The notes beneath the pieces were generated by a model. It worked only from the letters and a program-made list of their open reading frames with translations, searched no databases and was not told the origin of the DNA. From the NCBI GenBank assembly GCA_026708645.1, contig JAPOUM010000040.1, forward strand, positions 308,508 through 372,507: a stretch of DNA of 64,000 bases, given 5' to 3'. Made by a program: the position numbers and the translations under genes. This DNA is from Acidimicrobiaceae bacterium (lineage in GTDB: Bacteria; Actinomycetota; Acidimicrobiia; Acidimicrobiales; Aldehydirespiratoraceae). Shown in pieces: positions 27,977 through 36,805 of the stretch (the stretch's first letter is position 1; each line of letters starts with the position of its first letter).

Positions 27977-30004
27977 GTGAACCGGCTCAGCGGCGAGACC
28001 AGCCCGTATCTGCGTCAGCATCTCGACAATCCGGTGGACTGGTATCCGTGGGGACCTGAGGCTTTCGCTGCCGCGGTCGAGCGCGACCGTCCCCTGCTGT
28101 TGTCGGTGGGCTACTCGAGCTGTCACTGGTGCCATGTGATGGCCCACGAATCCTTCGAGGACCCCGAGACCGCGGCGGTGATGAACCGCCTGTTCGTCAA
28201 CGTCAAAGTCGACCGCGAGGAACGTCCCGACGTGGACGCCGTCTACATGGACTCGGTGCAGGCCATGACAGGACGGGGCGGCTGGCCCATGACGGTGTTC
28301 TTGACCCCTGACGGTCGCCCGTTCTTCGGCGGCACCTACTACCCCGACAAGCCTCGGGGCCAGATGGCCTCCTTCCGTCAGGTGATGGCCGCAGTGGACG
28401 ACGCCTGGCGCAACCGTCGCAGCGACGTCCACGCCCAAGCCGACCAGCTCGTGTCGCTGATCGACCGGACGCCTCGTGCCGTGGAGTCGCTGCAAGACGG
28501 CAGCGAGGATGGGTCCGCTCCGAGCTGCGATCAGATGCTCGACTCCGCAGGCGACGCGATCCTGGCGGGCTTCGACCCGCAGTGGGGAGGATTCGGGGGC
28601 GCGCCCAAGTTCCCGGCGGCGATGACCCTGACCGCGGCGCTGCGCATCCATCACCGCAGCCGCCGGCACGAGCTGCTGCGGGTGGCGCGCACCAGCCTCG
28701 ACGCCATGGCCGCCGGCGGGATCTACGACCATCTCGGCGGCGGCTTCTCGCGCTATTCGGTGGATCACCGCTGGCTGGTGCCTCACTTCGAGAAGATGCT
28801 CTACGACAACGCGCTTCTGACCAGGGCGTATCTGCACGCCTGGATGGTGACCGGCGAGCCGCAGTATCGCCAGGTGCTCGACGAGACCGTCGAATACGTG
28901 CTGCGCGACCTGCGCCACCCCGACGGCGGCTTCTACTCCGCTGAGGACGCCGACTCCGAAGGCGTCGAAGGCAAGTTCTACGTGTGGTCGCTAACCGAAC
29001 TGCAAGACACGATCGGCGAAGCGGCGGGCGCCGAAGCCGCCGAGCAGGCAGCGGCCTGGTGGGGCGTGAGCGCTGCCGGCAACTTCGAGGGCGCCAACAT
29101 CTTGCACCGCCCGGTGCGCGGCGACCTGACCCGCAGCGAGCAGCTGCAGGCGGCTCGCGCGGCGCTGTTCGCGCGTCGGCGGCGCCGGGTGCGCCCCGGG
29201 CTCGACGACAAGGTGCTGACCGAGTGGAACGCCTTGATGCTGTCAGCGCTGGCGGAGGCTGCCGCAGCCACCGGCGACTCGTCATGGCGGGCCGCGGCGC
29301 TGGCCAACGGCGAGTTCCTGACCGACAATCTGCGGCGCAGCGACGGACGCTGGCTGCGTTCCTGGCAAGCGGGCACTTCGAATCATCCGGCGCAGGCCCG
29401 CCATCTGGCCTACGCGCAGGACTACGCGGCCCTGATCGACGCTTTCACCCGTTTGGGCGAGCTGTCTGGTCAGGCACGGTGGACAACGGAGGCGCGCGCC
29501 GCTGCCGACGGGCTGCTGGAGTTGTTCTGGGACGACGATGCGCCGGGAGTGTTCACCACAGGCGAAGACGCCGAGCAGCTGGTCACTCGGCCCAAGGACC
29601 TGATGGACAACGCCACCCCGTCGGCGCAATCGTCCGCGGCTTGCGGGCTGCTGCGTCTGGCGGCGCTCACCGGCGAGGCCCGCTACGACGACCATGCTCG
29701 CCGCATCGTCGAGACGTTCGCGGCGTCTGCGGTGAAGCACCCCACCGCTTTCGGGCGGGCGTTGGAGGCTGTCGATCTGGCTTCGGGCGGCGTCACCGAG
29801 ATCGTCGTTGTCGGCGACCGCGCCGATCTGGTGGCTGCGGCGCAGACCCGCTACACGCCCGACGCGGTGCTGGCCTGGGGCGAGCCTTACGAGTCGCCGC
29901 TGTGGCGCGACCGCGCCGAGGGCTTCGCCTATGTCTGCCGCGACTTCGCCTGCCTTGCTCCCGTCTCCACTCCCGAGGATCTCATCGCCCAACTCGCAGG
30001 CTGA
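27977..30004 (+). CDS. Thioredoxin-like DUF255 protein (YyaL/SPATA20 family)
   Basis: A 675-residue protein of a widely conserved family of unknown biochemical role. The N-terminal thioredoxin-like domain opens with [14 protein letters not shown] and has the redox-type motif SSCHWCHVM near residue 48, then VDREERPD and [13 protein letters not shown]. The rest is an alpha/alpha-barrel like N-acylglucosamine 2-epimerases ([35 protein letters not shown]). The start is GTG at 27977. Directly downstream lies degenerate DNA of the accessory island, so this gene marks the island's left border. Confidence 0.92.
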   Translation: MNRLSGETSPYLRQHLDNPVDWYPWGPEAFAAAVERDRPLLLSVGYSSCHWCHVMAHESFEDPETAAVMNRLFVNVKVDREERPDVDAVYMDSVQAMTGRGGWPMTVFLTPDGRPFFGGTYYPDKPRGQMASFRQVMAAVDDAWRNRRSDVHAQADQLVSLIDRTPRAVESLQDGSEDGSAPSCDQMLDSAGDAILAGFDPQWGGFGGAPKFPAAMTLTAALRIHHRSRRHELLRVARTSLDAMAAGGIYDHLGGGFSRYSVDHRWLVPHFEKMLYDNALLTRAYLHAWMVTGEPQYRQVLDETVEYVLRDLRHPDGGFYSAEDADSEGVEGKFYVWSLTELQDTIGEAAGAEAAEQAAAWWGVSAAGNFEGANILHRPVRGDLTRSEQLQAARAALFARRRRRVRPGLDDKVLTEWNALMLSALAEAAAATGDSSWRAAALANGEFLTDNLRRSDGRWLRSWQAGTSNHPAQARHLAYAQDYAALIDAFTRLGELSGQARWTTEARAAADGLLELFWDDDAPGVFTTGEDAEQLVTRPKDLMDNATPSAQSSAACGLLRLAALTGEARYDDHARRIVETFAASAVKHPTAFGRALEAVDLASGGVTEIVVVGDRADLVAAAQTRYTPDAVLAWGEPYESPLWRDRAEGFAYVCRDFACLAPVSTPEDLIAQLAG

Positions 30005-30017
30005 CCGCCAAGCCCGC

Positions 30018-30683
30018 AACGGTCCGCCGGTTCTCTTGCATCTGCTGAAAGCCTGTCCGCTCGATCAGGCACTGGGATACGTGGACAACTACGTGGACGC
30101 GATGTGCGGGGTCGACGTCAGACGCAGCGTCGAAACGCCCGCTTTTCGCAATGTCGAAACCGCCCGGCTGGTCTTGAGGTCGTTGGCTCGCAATGTCGCG
30201 ACAGCCGCCTCGATGAGCGCTTTGGCGCGCGATACCGCAACAGGCGAAACGGGCTCGCCGCTGGACCGCAAGACTCTTCCGGCTTTTTTGGAGGCGTTCG
30301 AGAGGGTCTTCCTGCGTGAGGATTGCCCGTCCTGGGGGTTTCGTCCGGCCTCCCGGAGAGCGGTGCGCGTCAGGCCGAAACGCTTTTGTGCGACCCTTCG
30401 ATAGCCACCAGCGCTCTGCGCGTGAGTCCTCGCCGTCTGCTGGACGAGCCGGATTTTATGGGCGGCGCTTTCGAGTCGCTGGCGATGCGCGACTTGAGGG
30501 CTTACGCGATCGAAGCGGGCGCTGAAGCTTTTGGCGCAACGCGCCCACGAGGCGGGTGCGCGTCAGGCGTCGAAACTCGTGACCCTCTTCGGAGTCAACG
30601 CCGCCGACGCGCACAACGGCCCGCGCGTCGCCTGCGAAGACGACGGCATCGCCATAGTGCCCCTGACAACCCTCGGCCCCTGA
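30018..30683 (+). pseudogene. Broken AAA ATPase/DUF4143 gene (C-terminal half only)
   Basis: The translated DNA matches the second half of DUF4143 ATPases: a helical region (YVDNYVDAMCGVDVRR, LARNVATAASMSALARD), then LPAFLEAFERVFLRED and CPSWGFRP. A frameshift near 30381-30390 moves the match to another frame (CDPSIATSALRVSPRRLL, GGAFESLAMRDLRAYA). An internal deletion then joins it near 30509 to the last ~58 codons (SKLVTLFGVNAADA, IAIVPLTTLGP, stop at 30681-30683). The N-terminal AAA domain with its Walker motifs is absent. Intact members carry an ATPase followed by a nuclease-like C-terminal domain. The final 175 bp are repeated at 34005-34179. Confidence 0.8.
30509..30683 (+). repeat. 175-bp direct repeat, left copy
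   Basis: Aligned by eye without gaps to 34005-34179, it shows about ten mismatches, nine of them in the first ~65 bases, and both copies end at the same stop codon. The two copies have the same orientation and bracket the DNA methyltransferase gene. Confidence 0.9.
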
Positions 30684-30907
30684 GTCATCTCTGCGATCTC
30701 ACTCTCCATGATCGAGCCTGTGGTGCGAGTTGAAGCGCAGTAGATGCTCGAACAGTGCTGCGATGTTGTTCGTAGTCGATGGCTGTCAGAGCGTCAAGCG
30801 GATCACTCTGTTTTGAGTTCGTGCGCTGATCAGCTCGCCGAGGGCTAGACCCTGACACGAATCAGCCTGTGCGTATCAGCACGCCGTGGATTCGGCGCTG
30901 ATGAGCC
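30684..30907. other. Non-coding spacer downstream of the methyltransferase gene
   Basis: No convincing gene, hairpin terminator or promoter is visible here. The sequence is somewhat less GC-rich than its surroundings, fitting a junction inside the island. Confidence 0.5.
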
Positions 30908-33655
30908 TCAGAGTTGGACGGACGGTTCAGCGGCGAGTTCCCGGCGCAGTGCGTCGAGAGCGCTCACCGGGATTCCGAGCAATGCGCCCACCGCCTCGTC
31001 GAGTCGGGCGCGACTCGAGCATCGCTGAGCCTGATGCAGCGGCAGCAACGGCTCAATGACCGTGTCGAACAGTGACGCCAGGGATTTGCGACTTTCCGGC
31101 GCGAGGTCGGGCACTGCAAGGCTGCGCATGGCGTCGATGCTGACGTTGAGGCGCGACAGGGTGTTTGGCGCTGCGGCTGCGAGCATGGCGAGAACCCCGA
31201 GCGTCGAGTTCAGATAGACGGTCATGGCCTTGCTCCACTCGGGACCAAGTTCGCAGTCGCGAGGAGCGACCGGCACCCAGCCGGAACCCACGGTCGGCTC
31301 TTCACAGCAGACCGCCAGGACTCTCAGAGTGTTGAGACGCGGCTTTGCAGCGATCAGTAAGCGTGCCGCCTTGCTGTAGTACTTGTCAGCGAGATGCTCT
31401 TTGCCGCTCTTGGCGTGGATATAGCTGTCGGCGCTGGAGGCGAGCCCTACGACTCGAGCTGTGTCGTTGTGCCACAACGCTCTGCGTCCCGTGCTGTCGG
31501 AGCGGTCGTGCCTGGTGAAGGCATCGCGAATTCTCTGCCCTGCCGGTCCGATGTCTGCTCCGCGGTCGAGCTTCACGAACTGTGCGCCCTTGTAGGTGCC
31601 GTCGCGCAGGCAGCCTGCGATTGCGGCTAGGTGAGCCGACGCAACCGTCAGCGGCGGCCATTCACCTTCGATCATCCGCTCAGCGGGCCAGGTCCCGATC
31701 TGCGCCACGCTGTCAGCGACGTCAGCGACGTCGGCAGGAGTCCATTCCAGCAGCATCCGAGCGGTGCCTGCGACGTCGGCGGCACTGCGAGTGTTGCGCC
31801 ACAGTCTCACGAACTTGGTGGGCGGCCTTCGGGTCGGTTCCTGCTGTGAGCGGCGGCAGACTATGAGCGCTTCAGAGATGCTGGTGTTCTCAGAGAAGCA
31901 GGTCCGCTGCGGGTCGAAGGAAGCCACTACCCATTCGACGTGGAACCACTCCGCAAGCAGTTTGCGGGCATCCCGATTGGACGGAGCAGCGACGCCGGCG
32001 AGCGGATACACGAACGCCAGCACTCCGGAGTCCATATCGGCGAGGTGCTCGCCGAGGTCGATGAACATCGAGCCCGCCGAGGATCCATGACCCGCCCGCT
32101 TGTGGGTGATGATCTTCTCGCGTGCCTTGAGAGCCTTCTCCTCGGCTTTCGAGAACTGGTCGTGGCGCAGCGAATCACGAGTGAACGGCGGGTTCATGAT
32201 CACCACATGGAAGGTGTTGGGTTCCAGGGTGAGCGCCCTCTCGGTCTCAACCTGCGCCCCGTAGCGTTCCTGCCCGAAGCGGAACTGGCCCGTGGCAGCG
32301 TTCTCCAGCAGCTCCAGCGAACCGACTCGCGCCTGACGCTTGCGGTTCTCGACTTCCACACCGAGCGGCAGCTTCGCGATGTTCATTCGGTCGAAGGCAG
32401 AGGACGGCGACAGCAGGCCGAGCGTGGTTGCGGCCATGTGGCAGGCGGTGGCATTCACGTCGAGGCCCCACAGCACATCCTCGATCATCACGGGAGAGTC
32501 GGCGTCCCGGCGGTCGGGGCCGCGCAGATCGCGGATGCGTTCAGCGACAGCCATCAACAGGGTGCCCGTCCCGCAAGCCGGGTCGATGACCTTCAAGTCG
32601 GCCAGATCCTCGGGGAGGGCGCCCGCGTCGGAGAGGCCGAGCATCGCTAGAAGCGTCGCCGCTGACACCGACGTGTAGTAGCTGCCGTCGTATCGGGCGG
32701 TATCGAGCAATCGGTGGAAGATGCGTCCCAACAGGTCGTGGCCGGCTGCTGCGGCCGATGTCGCGGCCGCCACTCCGGCTCGGGCCGCGATACTCACCGC
32801 AGTGTTCCATTGGGATGTCAGCACGGGAGCGTAGAGCGCCTCGCAAGCCAACTGGAACACCGGTCGATAGTCCTTGGCCAGTATCAGGCGCCAAGCGTCG
32901 AGAAGATCAAGTACCGGATCGGTGCCGGCAATGCACTCTGTGGCGCGTCTCGGTGGCCAAGACCCCTCGTAGCTGCGCCCGTCCGGGTGGCGGGCGTCGA
33001 TCACGGGCCGGGTGGAGAGATCCGTGAACGAAGCGTCGAGTCGGGCGTGGAACATGGCAGCCGCGGCCACAACCAGCAGTCCTCGCTTCGCGGCCGCCTC
33101 GGACTTGTCGACTCCACGGATGACTGTCGGCAGGTCCAGCGCCTCGGCCAGCGCTCTGCGGTCGTCGTTCAAGAGATGGGTAATGGCCGTTTTGAGCGCT
33201 TGGTCGAGCTTTGCCGCTTCCGCTTCGGGGCTGCCCATATTGGCGACCAGCAGCGAAAGGTGTCGCGCTAGGTCAGAGACGTTGCCCGCATGGTCCTGCT
33301 CGTCGTAGTCGAGCGGCCGCGGATACACCGTCCTCCAGCGCAGGTCGAGGCAGGACGACAGGGCCTCGGCTCTCAGACTCAGCGGGTAGGTGACCGCCAC
33401 GACCGCGTCACCGACGATCGTTCCGTCGGCGATCTGCTCGGCCCGTCGCCGGGCGTCCTTGACAGCCCCGGCCAGGGTTGCGCCCTTCTCGGCTTCGCAG
33501 TAGATGAAGCCTTGCTCTGTCCTGAGCTTCACGTCGGGCCGCAAGCCGCCTGCGCCACCCAGCGGCTCGGGCTCGGCGTCGAACCCGGCGGCTCGGAGCG
33601 CGTCAGCGAGTGCGGCGTTGATCAACTGTTCATGTGACGCCTTTTGCAATGACAC
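30908..33655 (-). CDS. Large N6-adenine-type DNA methyltransferase with nuclease-like N-terminus
   Basis: A 915-residue class-I SAM-dependent DNA methyltransferase. Motif I is IDPACGTGTLLMAVAERI near 355-373 and the catalytic motif IV is MNPPF near 487, the gamma-type order used by HsdM and type IIG/IIL enzymes. Residues ~1-150 contain RPDVKL at 39-44 and YCEAEKG at 52-58, resembling a PD-(D/E)xK nuclease core, but the acidic-x-Lys spacing is not canonical, so cleavage activity is uncertain. Residues ~600-915 probably recognise the target. No separate specificity or endonuclease gene is adjacent, so a single-chain restriction-modification enzyme or a defence methyltransferase is possible. The start is GTG at 33655 with AAGGA nine bases before. 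It is bracketed by 175-bp direct repeats. Confidence 0.85.
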   Translation of the reverse strand: MSLQKASHEQLINAALADALRAAGFDAEPEPLGGAGGLRPDVKLRTEQGFIYCEAEKGATLAGAVKDARRRAEQIADGTIVGDAVVAVTYPLSLRAEALSSCLDLRWRTVYPRPLDYDEQDHAGNVSDLARHLSLLVANMGSPEAEAAKLDQALKTAITHLLNDDRRALAEALDLPTVIRGVDKSEAAAKRGLLVVAAAAMFHARLDASFTDLSTRPVIDARHPDGRSYEGSWPPRRATECIAGTDPVLDLLDAWRLILAKDYRPVFQLACEALYAPVLTSQWNTAVSIAARAGVAAATSAAAAGHDLLGRIFHRLLDTARYDGSYYTSVSAATLLAMLGLSDAGALPEDLADLKVIDPACGTGTLLMAVAERIRDLRGPDRRDADSPVMIEDVLWGLDVNATACHMAATTLGLLSPSSAFDRMNIAKLPLGVEVENRKRQARVGSLELLENAATGQFRFGQERYGAQVETERALTLEPNTFHVVIMNPPFTRDSLRHDQFSKAEEKALKAREKIITHKRAGHGSSAGSMFIDLGEHLADMDSGVLAFVYPLAGVAAPSNRDARKLLAEWFHVEWVVASFDPQRTCFSENTSISEALIVCRRSQQEPTRRPPTKFVRLWRNTRSAADVAGTARMLLEWTPADVADVADSVAQIGTWPAERMIEGEWPPLTVASAHLAAIAGCLRDGTYKGAQFVKLDRGADIGPAGQRIRDAFTRHDRSDSTGRRALWHNDTARVVGLASSADSYIHAKSGKEHLADKYYSKAARLLIAAKPRLNTLRVLAVCCEEPTVGSGWVPVAPRDCELGPEWSKAMTVYLNSTLGVLAMLAAAAPNTLSRLNVSIDAMRSLAVPDLAPESRKSLASLFDTVIEPLLPLHQAQRCSSRARLDEAVGALLGIPVSALDALRRELAAEPSVQL

Positions 33656-33777
33656 GTCAGGCAGTCCTTCTAGTCGGAGCGGCCGCTGCGACGCCCGTCA
33701 GCGAGCAGTGACCCAGCCAGTCTCAACACCCTAGGGCAGAGGTGAGACGCCTTCGGCGGATGCTGAGACTCTCCTGC

Positions 33778-33886
33778 TACGAACCGTCTGATCTATATTT
33801 GGGATTTTCGCTATATCTCATCAATCGGTGCCTGTACTGTTGATATGATATAAAATATCGTTTTGCTGTTCAGGGCTTGATTGCTG
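33778..33886. other. AT-rich non-coding segment upstream of the methyltransferase
   Basis: About 100 bases of markedly AT-rich DNA (ATATTTGGGATTTTCGC, TGATATGATATAAAATATCG) in a GC-rich genome. It may hold the methyltransferase promoter or a junction of imported DNA. The short inverted element GATATGATATAAAATATC at 33842-33859 is nearly palindromic. Confidence 0.55.
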
Positions 33887-33961
33887 CTACAAGACGGACT
33901 GGAAGACCAGTTCGGGCACTGCGACTCCCCATAGATCGCACTTGTGACCCTCCTGGTGCTG
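33887..33961 (-). pseudogene. Remnant of the 3' end of a RecQ-UvrD fusion gene
   Basis: The minus strand translates as QHQEGHKCDLWGVAVPELVF...stop, matching the last 24 codons of the giant gene at 36806-42127 (EYQEGHKCDRWETVIPELIF...stop). The DNA is clearly diverged, so this is the tail of a related gene rather than a recent copy. It lies upstream of the methyltransferase on the same strand, 232 bases from its start. Confidence 0.8.
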
Positions 33962-34179
33962 CCGTCGAGATCAAACTGACCCGCAACGAGCACACGGTCG
34001 CCAAATCGAAGCGGGCGCTCAAGCTATTGGCGCGACGCTCCCGCGAGGCGGGTAAGCGTCCGCCGTCGAAACTCGTGACCCTCTTCGGAGTCAACGCCGC
34101 CGACGCGCACAACGGCCTGCGCGTCGCCTGCGAAGACGACGGCATCGCCATAGTGCCCCTGACAACCCTCGGCCCCTGA
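33958..34179 (+). pseudogene. Second 3'-end fragment of a DUF4143 ATPase (contains the right 175-bp repeat)
   Basis: The plus strand reads AAVEIKLTRNEHTVAKSKRALKLL and ends GIAIVPLTTLGP, the nuclease-like C-terminus of DUF4143 ATPases. No start codon, AAA domain or middle region is present. Bases 34005-34179 repeat 30509-30683. It abuts the RecQ-UvrD tail remnant end to end, so two unrelated gene tails were joined here. Confidence 0.8.
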
Positions 34180-34253
34180 CAACGCTCCGCGGTGGGGGTC
34201 GGACTGACGACACACAGCCCGTTCTGTATCACCAACAGGCCCGATCCGGCGAA

Positions 34254-34299
34254 GTTGGATGCTGTGATGTTGGATGCTGCGGTGTTGAAATGCTGCGGT
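34254..34299. repeat. Three ~15-bp tandem repeats upstream of the toxin module
   Basis: Units begin at 34254, 34269 and 34284, each starting GTTGRA and containing ATGCTG. They end eight bases before the GTG of the small upstream gene and overlap the likely promoter, so they may be an operator for autoregulation. Confidence 0.65.
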
Positions 34300-34306
34300 A
34301 TCGCTG

Positions 34307-34456
34307 GTGGCTAGTCACCTAGAGGCGCAGATCGACGAGGCTTACGAGGCCTACGACGAATGTCCCGCTGACGCTCCCGACGCTTGGGGGCGTCTCACAG
34401 ATTTCCATGAAGCGAACCGCCGTCACCGTGAAGCTGGCGGCGCCGCCACCGGATGA
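34307..34456 (+). CDS. Possible small antitoxin partner of MazF
   Basis: A 49-codon frame from GTG 34307 to TGA 34454-34456. The product is acidic in its first half (SHLEAQIDEAYEAYDE) and basic at the end (EANRRHREAGG). Its stop overlaps the MazF start by four bases (ATGA), the usual antitoxin-toxin arrangement. I do not recognise a MazE, RHH or Phd-type DNA-binding motif. A TTG or other start upstream is blocked by a stop at 34286-34288. The assignment rests on position and charge only. Confidence 0.45.
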   Translation: MASHLEAQIDEAYEAYDECPADAPDAWGRLTDFHEANRRHREAGGAATG

Positions 34457-34782
34457 ACGCTAGGCGTGTGCATAGGGGCGAACTCTGGTGGTGCGAGTCG
34501 CCTCATGCGGGCAGAGGCCCTGTAGTGGTGATGTCGCGTGACGCCGCGTTGGCGAAGCTCAACACTGCGATCGTCGCGCCATGCACGACCAACATCCGCG
34601 GGCTCGCTTCGGAGGTGGTTCTCGAACCCGGCGACGATCCGGTGGATGTGCTGTCGGCGGTCAACCTCGACTCTGTCGAGAGTGTCGCGCAGGCCATGCT
34701 CACTGAACGCATGGGACGCCTCAGCGACCGCCGCATGAGGCAAATATGCACTGCGCTGTCGGCTGCCACTGCCTGCGGCTAA
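34453..34782 (+). CDS. MazF/PemK-family mRNA interferase toxin
   Basis: A 109-residue toxin of the PemK/MazF fold. VHRGELWWCESP near the start is the usual RGE(I/L)W opening of this family, VVVMSRDAALAKLNTAIVAPCT is the core beta-sheet, and VNLDSVESV leads into the C-terminal helix RMRQICTALSAA. Family members cut single-stranded mRNA at short sequences and are neutralised by an upstream antitoxin. It overlaps a 49-codon gene with no recognised antitoxin family. It sits inside the accessory island. Confidence 0.85.
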   Translation: MNARRVHRGELWWCESPHAGRGPVVVMSRDAALAKLNTAIVAPCTTNIRGLASEVVLEPGDDPVDVLSAVNLDSVESVAQAMLTERMGRLSDRRMRQICTALSAATACG

Positions 34783-34908
34783 CTCGAAGCATCGCCTAAC
34801 GGGGCCAGGGCGCGGTCGGGTCGGTTCGCGGCGTCGCTGTGAATTGGTCCGGCACCGTGTTTCAGAAGAATTTCTTGATTCTAATACAAGATTTTTTATT
34901 GAAAGAGA

Positions 34909-34943
34909 TTGTTTTATCACACCGTTGTCCTATACTGCTGTTT
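34909..34943 (+). promoter_or_regulatory. Leaderless promoter of the DUF222-HNH gene
   Basis: -35 TTGTTT at 34909-34914, 16-base spacer, -10 TATACT at 34931-34936, then seven bases to the ATG, placing the transcription start at the start codon. The upstream ~50 bases are strongly AT-rich. The stretch GTCCTATACTGCTGTT is shared with the promoter of the related gene at 63673. Confidence 0.75.
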
Positions 34944-36509
34944 ATGGTTCTAGAGGACGCTCAACAAGCAGTCACCGCCACCAGCCGGATGCTCGCAGCT
35001 GTACGTGACGGCGCCGCGTCCACTGGCGAACTGCGCAAAGTGCTGGACGCGACGCGATCCATCACGGCTGCGGCCACCGCAACTCAGACTGCTGCTGCGG
35101 AGTTGATCGCACGGCGGGAGCGTCACGGCGACGGCGGCGTCGAAATGCTGGCGTCGTCAGCAGGGCTGCCACAACACGAAGCCCGCAACCAGGTCGTCAC
35201 CGCTGCCGCGCTGCAAAAGGTTCCGAAACTGCGCGATGCAGTGCAAGCAGGCGACATCTCGCAAGCCAACGCCCGACGGCTCGCCGCGGCGATCACCAAA
35301 ACCGGCGCCGCCGCAGTGGCCGGTGACGACACGCTGTTGGCGCAGGCCGAGTCGATGCGGCCCGAGCAGTTCGAGCGAACCGCGCGACGCTGGATCAACA
35401 CGCACCAAGCCGATGACGGCGAGTCCGAGTATCTGCGCCAACGCGCCCGGCGTTACCTGAGAATGCACGACACCGACGACGGAATGGTCAGCCTGCGAGG
35501 CGAGTTCGACAAGATCACCGGCACACGCATCCACAACCGACTGCTCCACACCGCCAGACAGTTGTTCAACTCAGACAAGACACTTCCAAAAGCGCAGCGA
35601 CGCGAGTTCCCGCAATGCATGGCAGACGCCCTAGAACGTTGCACCACCAACACAACGAGGCCCGCAAGCGGCGGCGTAGACAGCCGACGCAACACAGACG
35701 CTGCTACCGGCACCAGCACGAACTGCGGTAACGCCGCCGGTTGCCGGTGCGCTCAACAACCCCGCAACGCAAACACCGCAGCCGGCACCAGCACGGAGAC
35801 AGCCAGCATCAGAACCAGCCCAAGCACCAACGCCGATGCCGATCATTGCGGAGTTGGCGATAGCGAAGATTCCGGCGGCAGCGATGACGCCGTCGGGGTT
35901 GATGCGGCTGACCGGGATGCGGGCGGTGGTTGGGTGGCGGATATCACGCTGATAGCGCATGTTGATGAAGCCACCGGCGAGTTGATAGCCGAGTTGTCGG
36001 ACGGATCGAAACTGCCGGCCGCAGTGCTCGAGGAACTGTCCTGCAACGCACGCTGGACCGGGCTCATCTACAACCATGCAGGCGACGCCATCTGGCGCAG
36101 CCGATCACGCCGCACAGTCACAGACACGCAATGGCAAGCCCTCCTCGCCAAACATGGCGGCTGCTTCCACTGCGGAGCACCGCCTCGCATATGCCAAGCC
36201 CATCACATCACCCCCTACTCACAAGGCGGCGCCACCAGCCTCAACAACCTGATCATGGTCTGCTGGAACTGCCACCACAAAATCCATCACCACAACTGGC
36301 GCATGCACAAACACCCAGACGGCAACCACACACTCCACCCACCCAACAACCCAGCCCTGCAACCCCGCTACGGGCCAGCCTGTGCCGACTACCAGCCACC
36401 AACACCAGAACCACCGCCCCGCCGAGAGCGACCACCGGACCGACCCGAACACAAGCCGGATCGGACTAGAAACCGTGCCAGAGACCCAGACCCGGCCAAG
36501 CTGTGGTGA
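34944..36509 (+). CDS. DUF222-domain HNH endonuclease (REP13E12 family)
   Basis: A 521-residue protein. Residues ~1-210 form the helical DUF222 domain (ELRKVLDATRS, AAELIARRERHGD, QHEARNQVV). Residues ~215-330 are a Thr/Asn/Gly-rich low-complexity segment. The C-terminal HNH nuclease is complete: CFHCGAPPRICQAHHITPYS, then NNLIMVCWNCHHKIHHHNW, with Cys-x2-Cys and Cys-x2-Cys zinc ligands. Such genes are multi-copy in actinobacterial genomes and are suspected mobile elements; their function is unknown. ATG 34944 is chosen because a TATACT -10 box sits seven bases before it. A homologue begins at 63673. Confidence 0.9.
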   Translation: MVLEDAQQAVTATSRMLAAVRDGAASTGELRKVLDATRSITAAATATQTAAAELIARRERHGDGGVEMLASSAGLPQHEARNQVVTAAALQKVPKLRDAVQAGDISQANARRLAAAITKTGAAAVAGDDTLLAQAESMRPEQFERTARRWINTHQADDGESEYLRQRARRYLRMHDTDDGMVSLRGEFDKITGTRIHNRLLHTARQLFNSDKTLPKAQRREFPQCMADALERCTTNTTRPASGGVDSRRNTDAATGTSTNCGNAAGCRCAQQPRNANTAAGTSTETASIRTSPSTNADADHCGVGDSEDSGGSDDAVGVDAADRDAGGGWVADITLIAHVDEATGELIAELSDGSKLPAAVLEELSCNARWTGLIYNHAGDAIWRSRSRRTVTDTQWQALLAKHGGCFHCGAPPRICQAHHITPYSQGGATSLNNLIMVCWNCHHKIHHHNWRMHKHPDGNHTLHPPNNPALQPRYGPACADYQPPTPEPPPRRERPPDRPEHKPDRTRNRARDPDPAKLW

Positions 36510-36544
36510 ACTATGAAACCGCCCACAACTGCCGCCAATTCGCG

Positions 36545-36582
36545 CGTGCCCGAGACCCAACCTCGGCCACGCTGTGGTGAAC
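36545..36582 (+). repeat. Copy of the HNH gene 3' end
   Basis: 38 bases matching 36474-36511 (the final codons and stop of the DUF222-HNH gene) at 33 positions, located 71 bases downstream in the same orientation. Confidence 0.8.
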
Positions 36583-36732
36583 GCCACCGGGGAGGAACAG
36601 ACAGCCAGACCCGCTCAAAGCCCCAGCCAAGTCCAGGCAGCGCTGGGTCCGCTGCGTATGAGCAGACCGGATCCGGCACAGCCAGATCAGAGGCACCCCC
36701 AAGTCAGGGCAACAGCTAGGTTGGGGGGGGGA

Positions 36733-36765
36733 TCACAAGGGTTCGAAGACCAGTTCGGGTATCAC
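36733..36765 (-). repeat. Copy of the RecQ-UvrD gene 3' end
   Basis: 33 bases identical, except one base, to 36806-36838, which are the final codons and stop of the giant helicase gene. The copy lies 73 bases downstream of the original in the same orientation and includes the stop codon. Confidence 0.9.
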
Positions 36766-36805
36766 CCATGAACCGCTCATTCTTGACGGACGCGAGCCGT
36801 AGGGG

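Larger units (their letters stand above)
36510..36805. other. Convergent spacer with duplicated gene ends
   Basis: No gene is supported between the HNH gene and the giant helicase gene, which converge here. The spacer contains a second copy of the last 38 bases of the HNH gene (36545-36582), a G-run at 36723-36730, and a second copy of the last 33 bases of the helicase gene (36733-36765). Confidence 0.7.

Noticed and set aside
30509..34179. Insertion sequence with terminal repeats
   Set aside because: The repeats are direct copies of a gene tail, no transposase gene lies between them, and no target duplication was seen.
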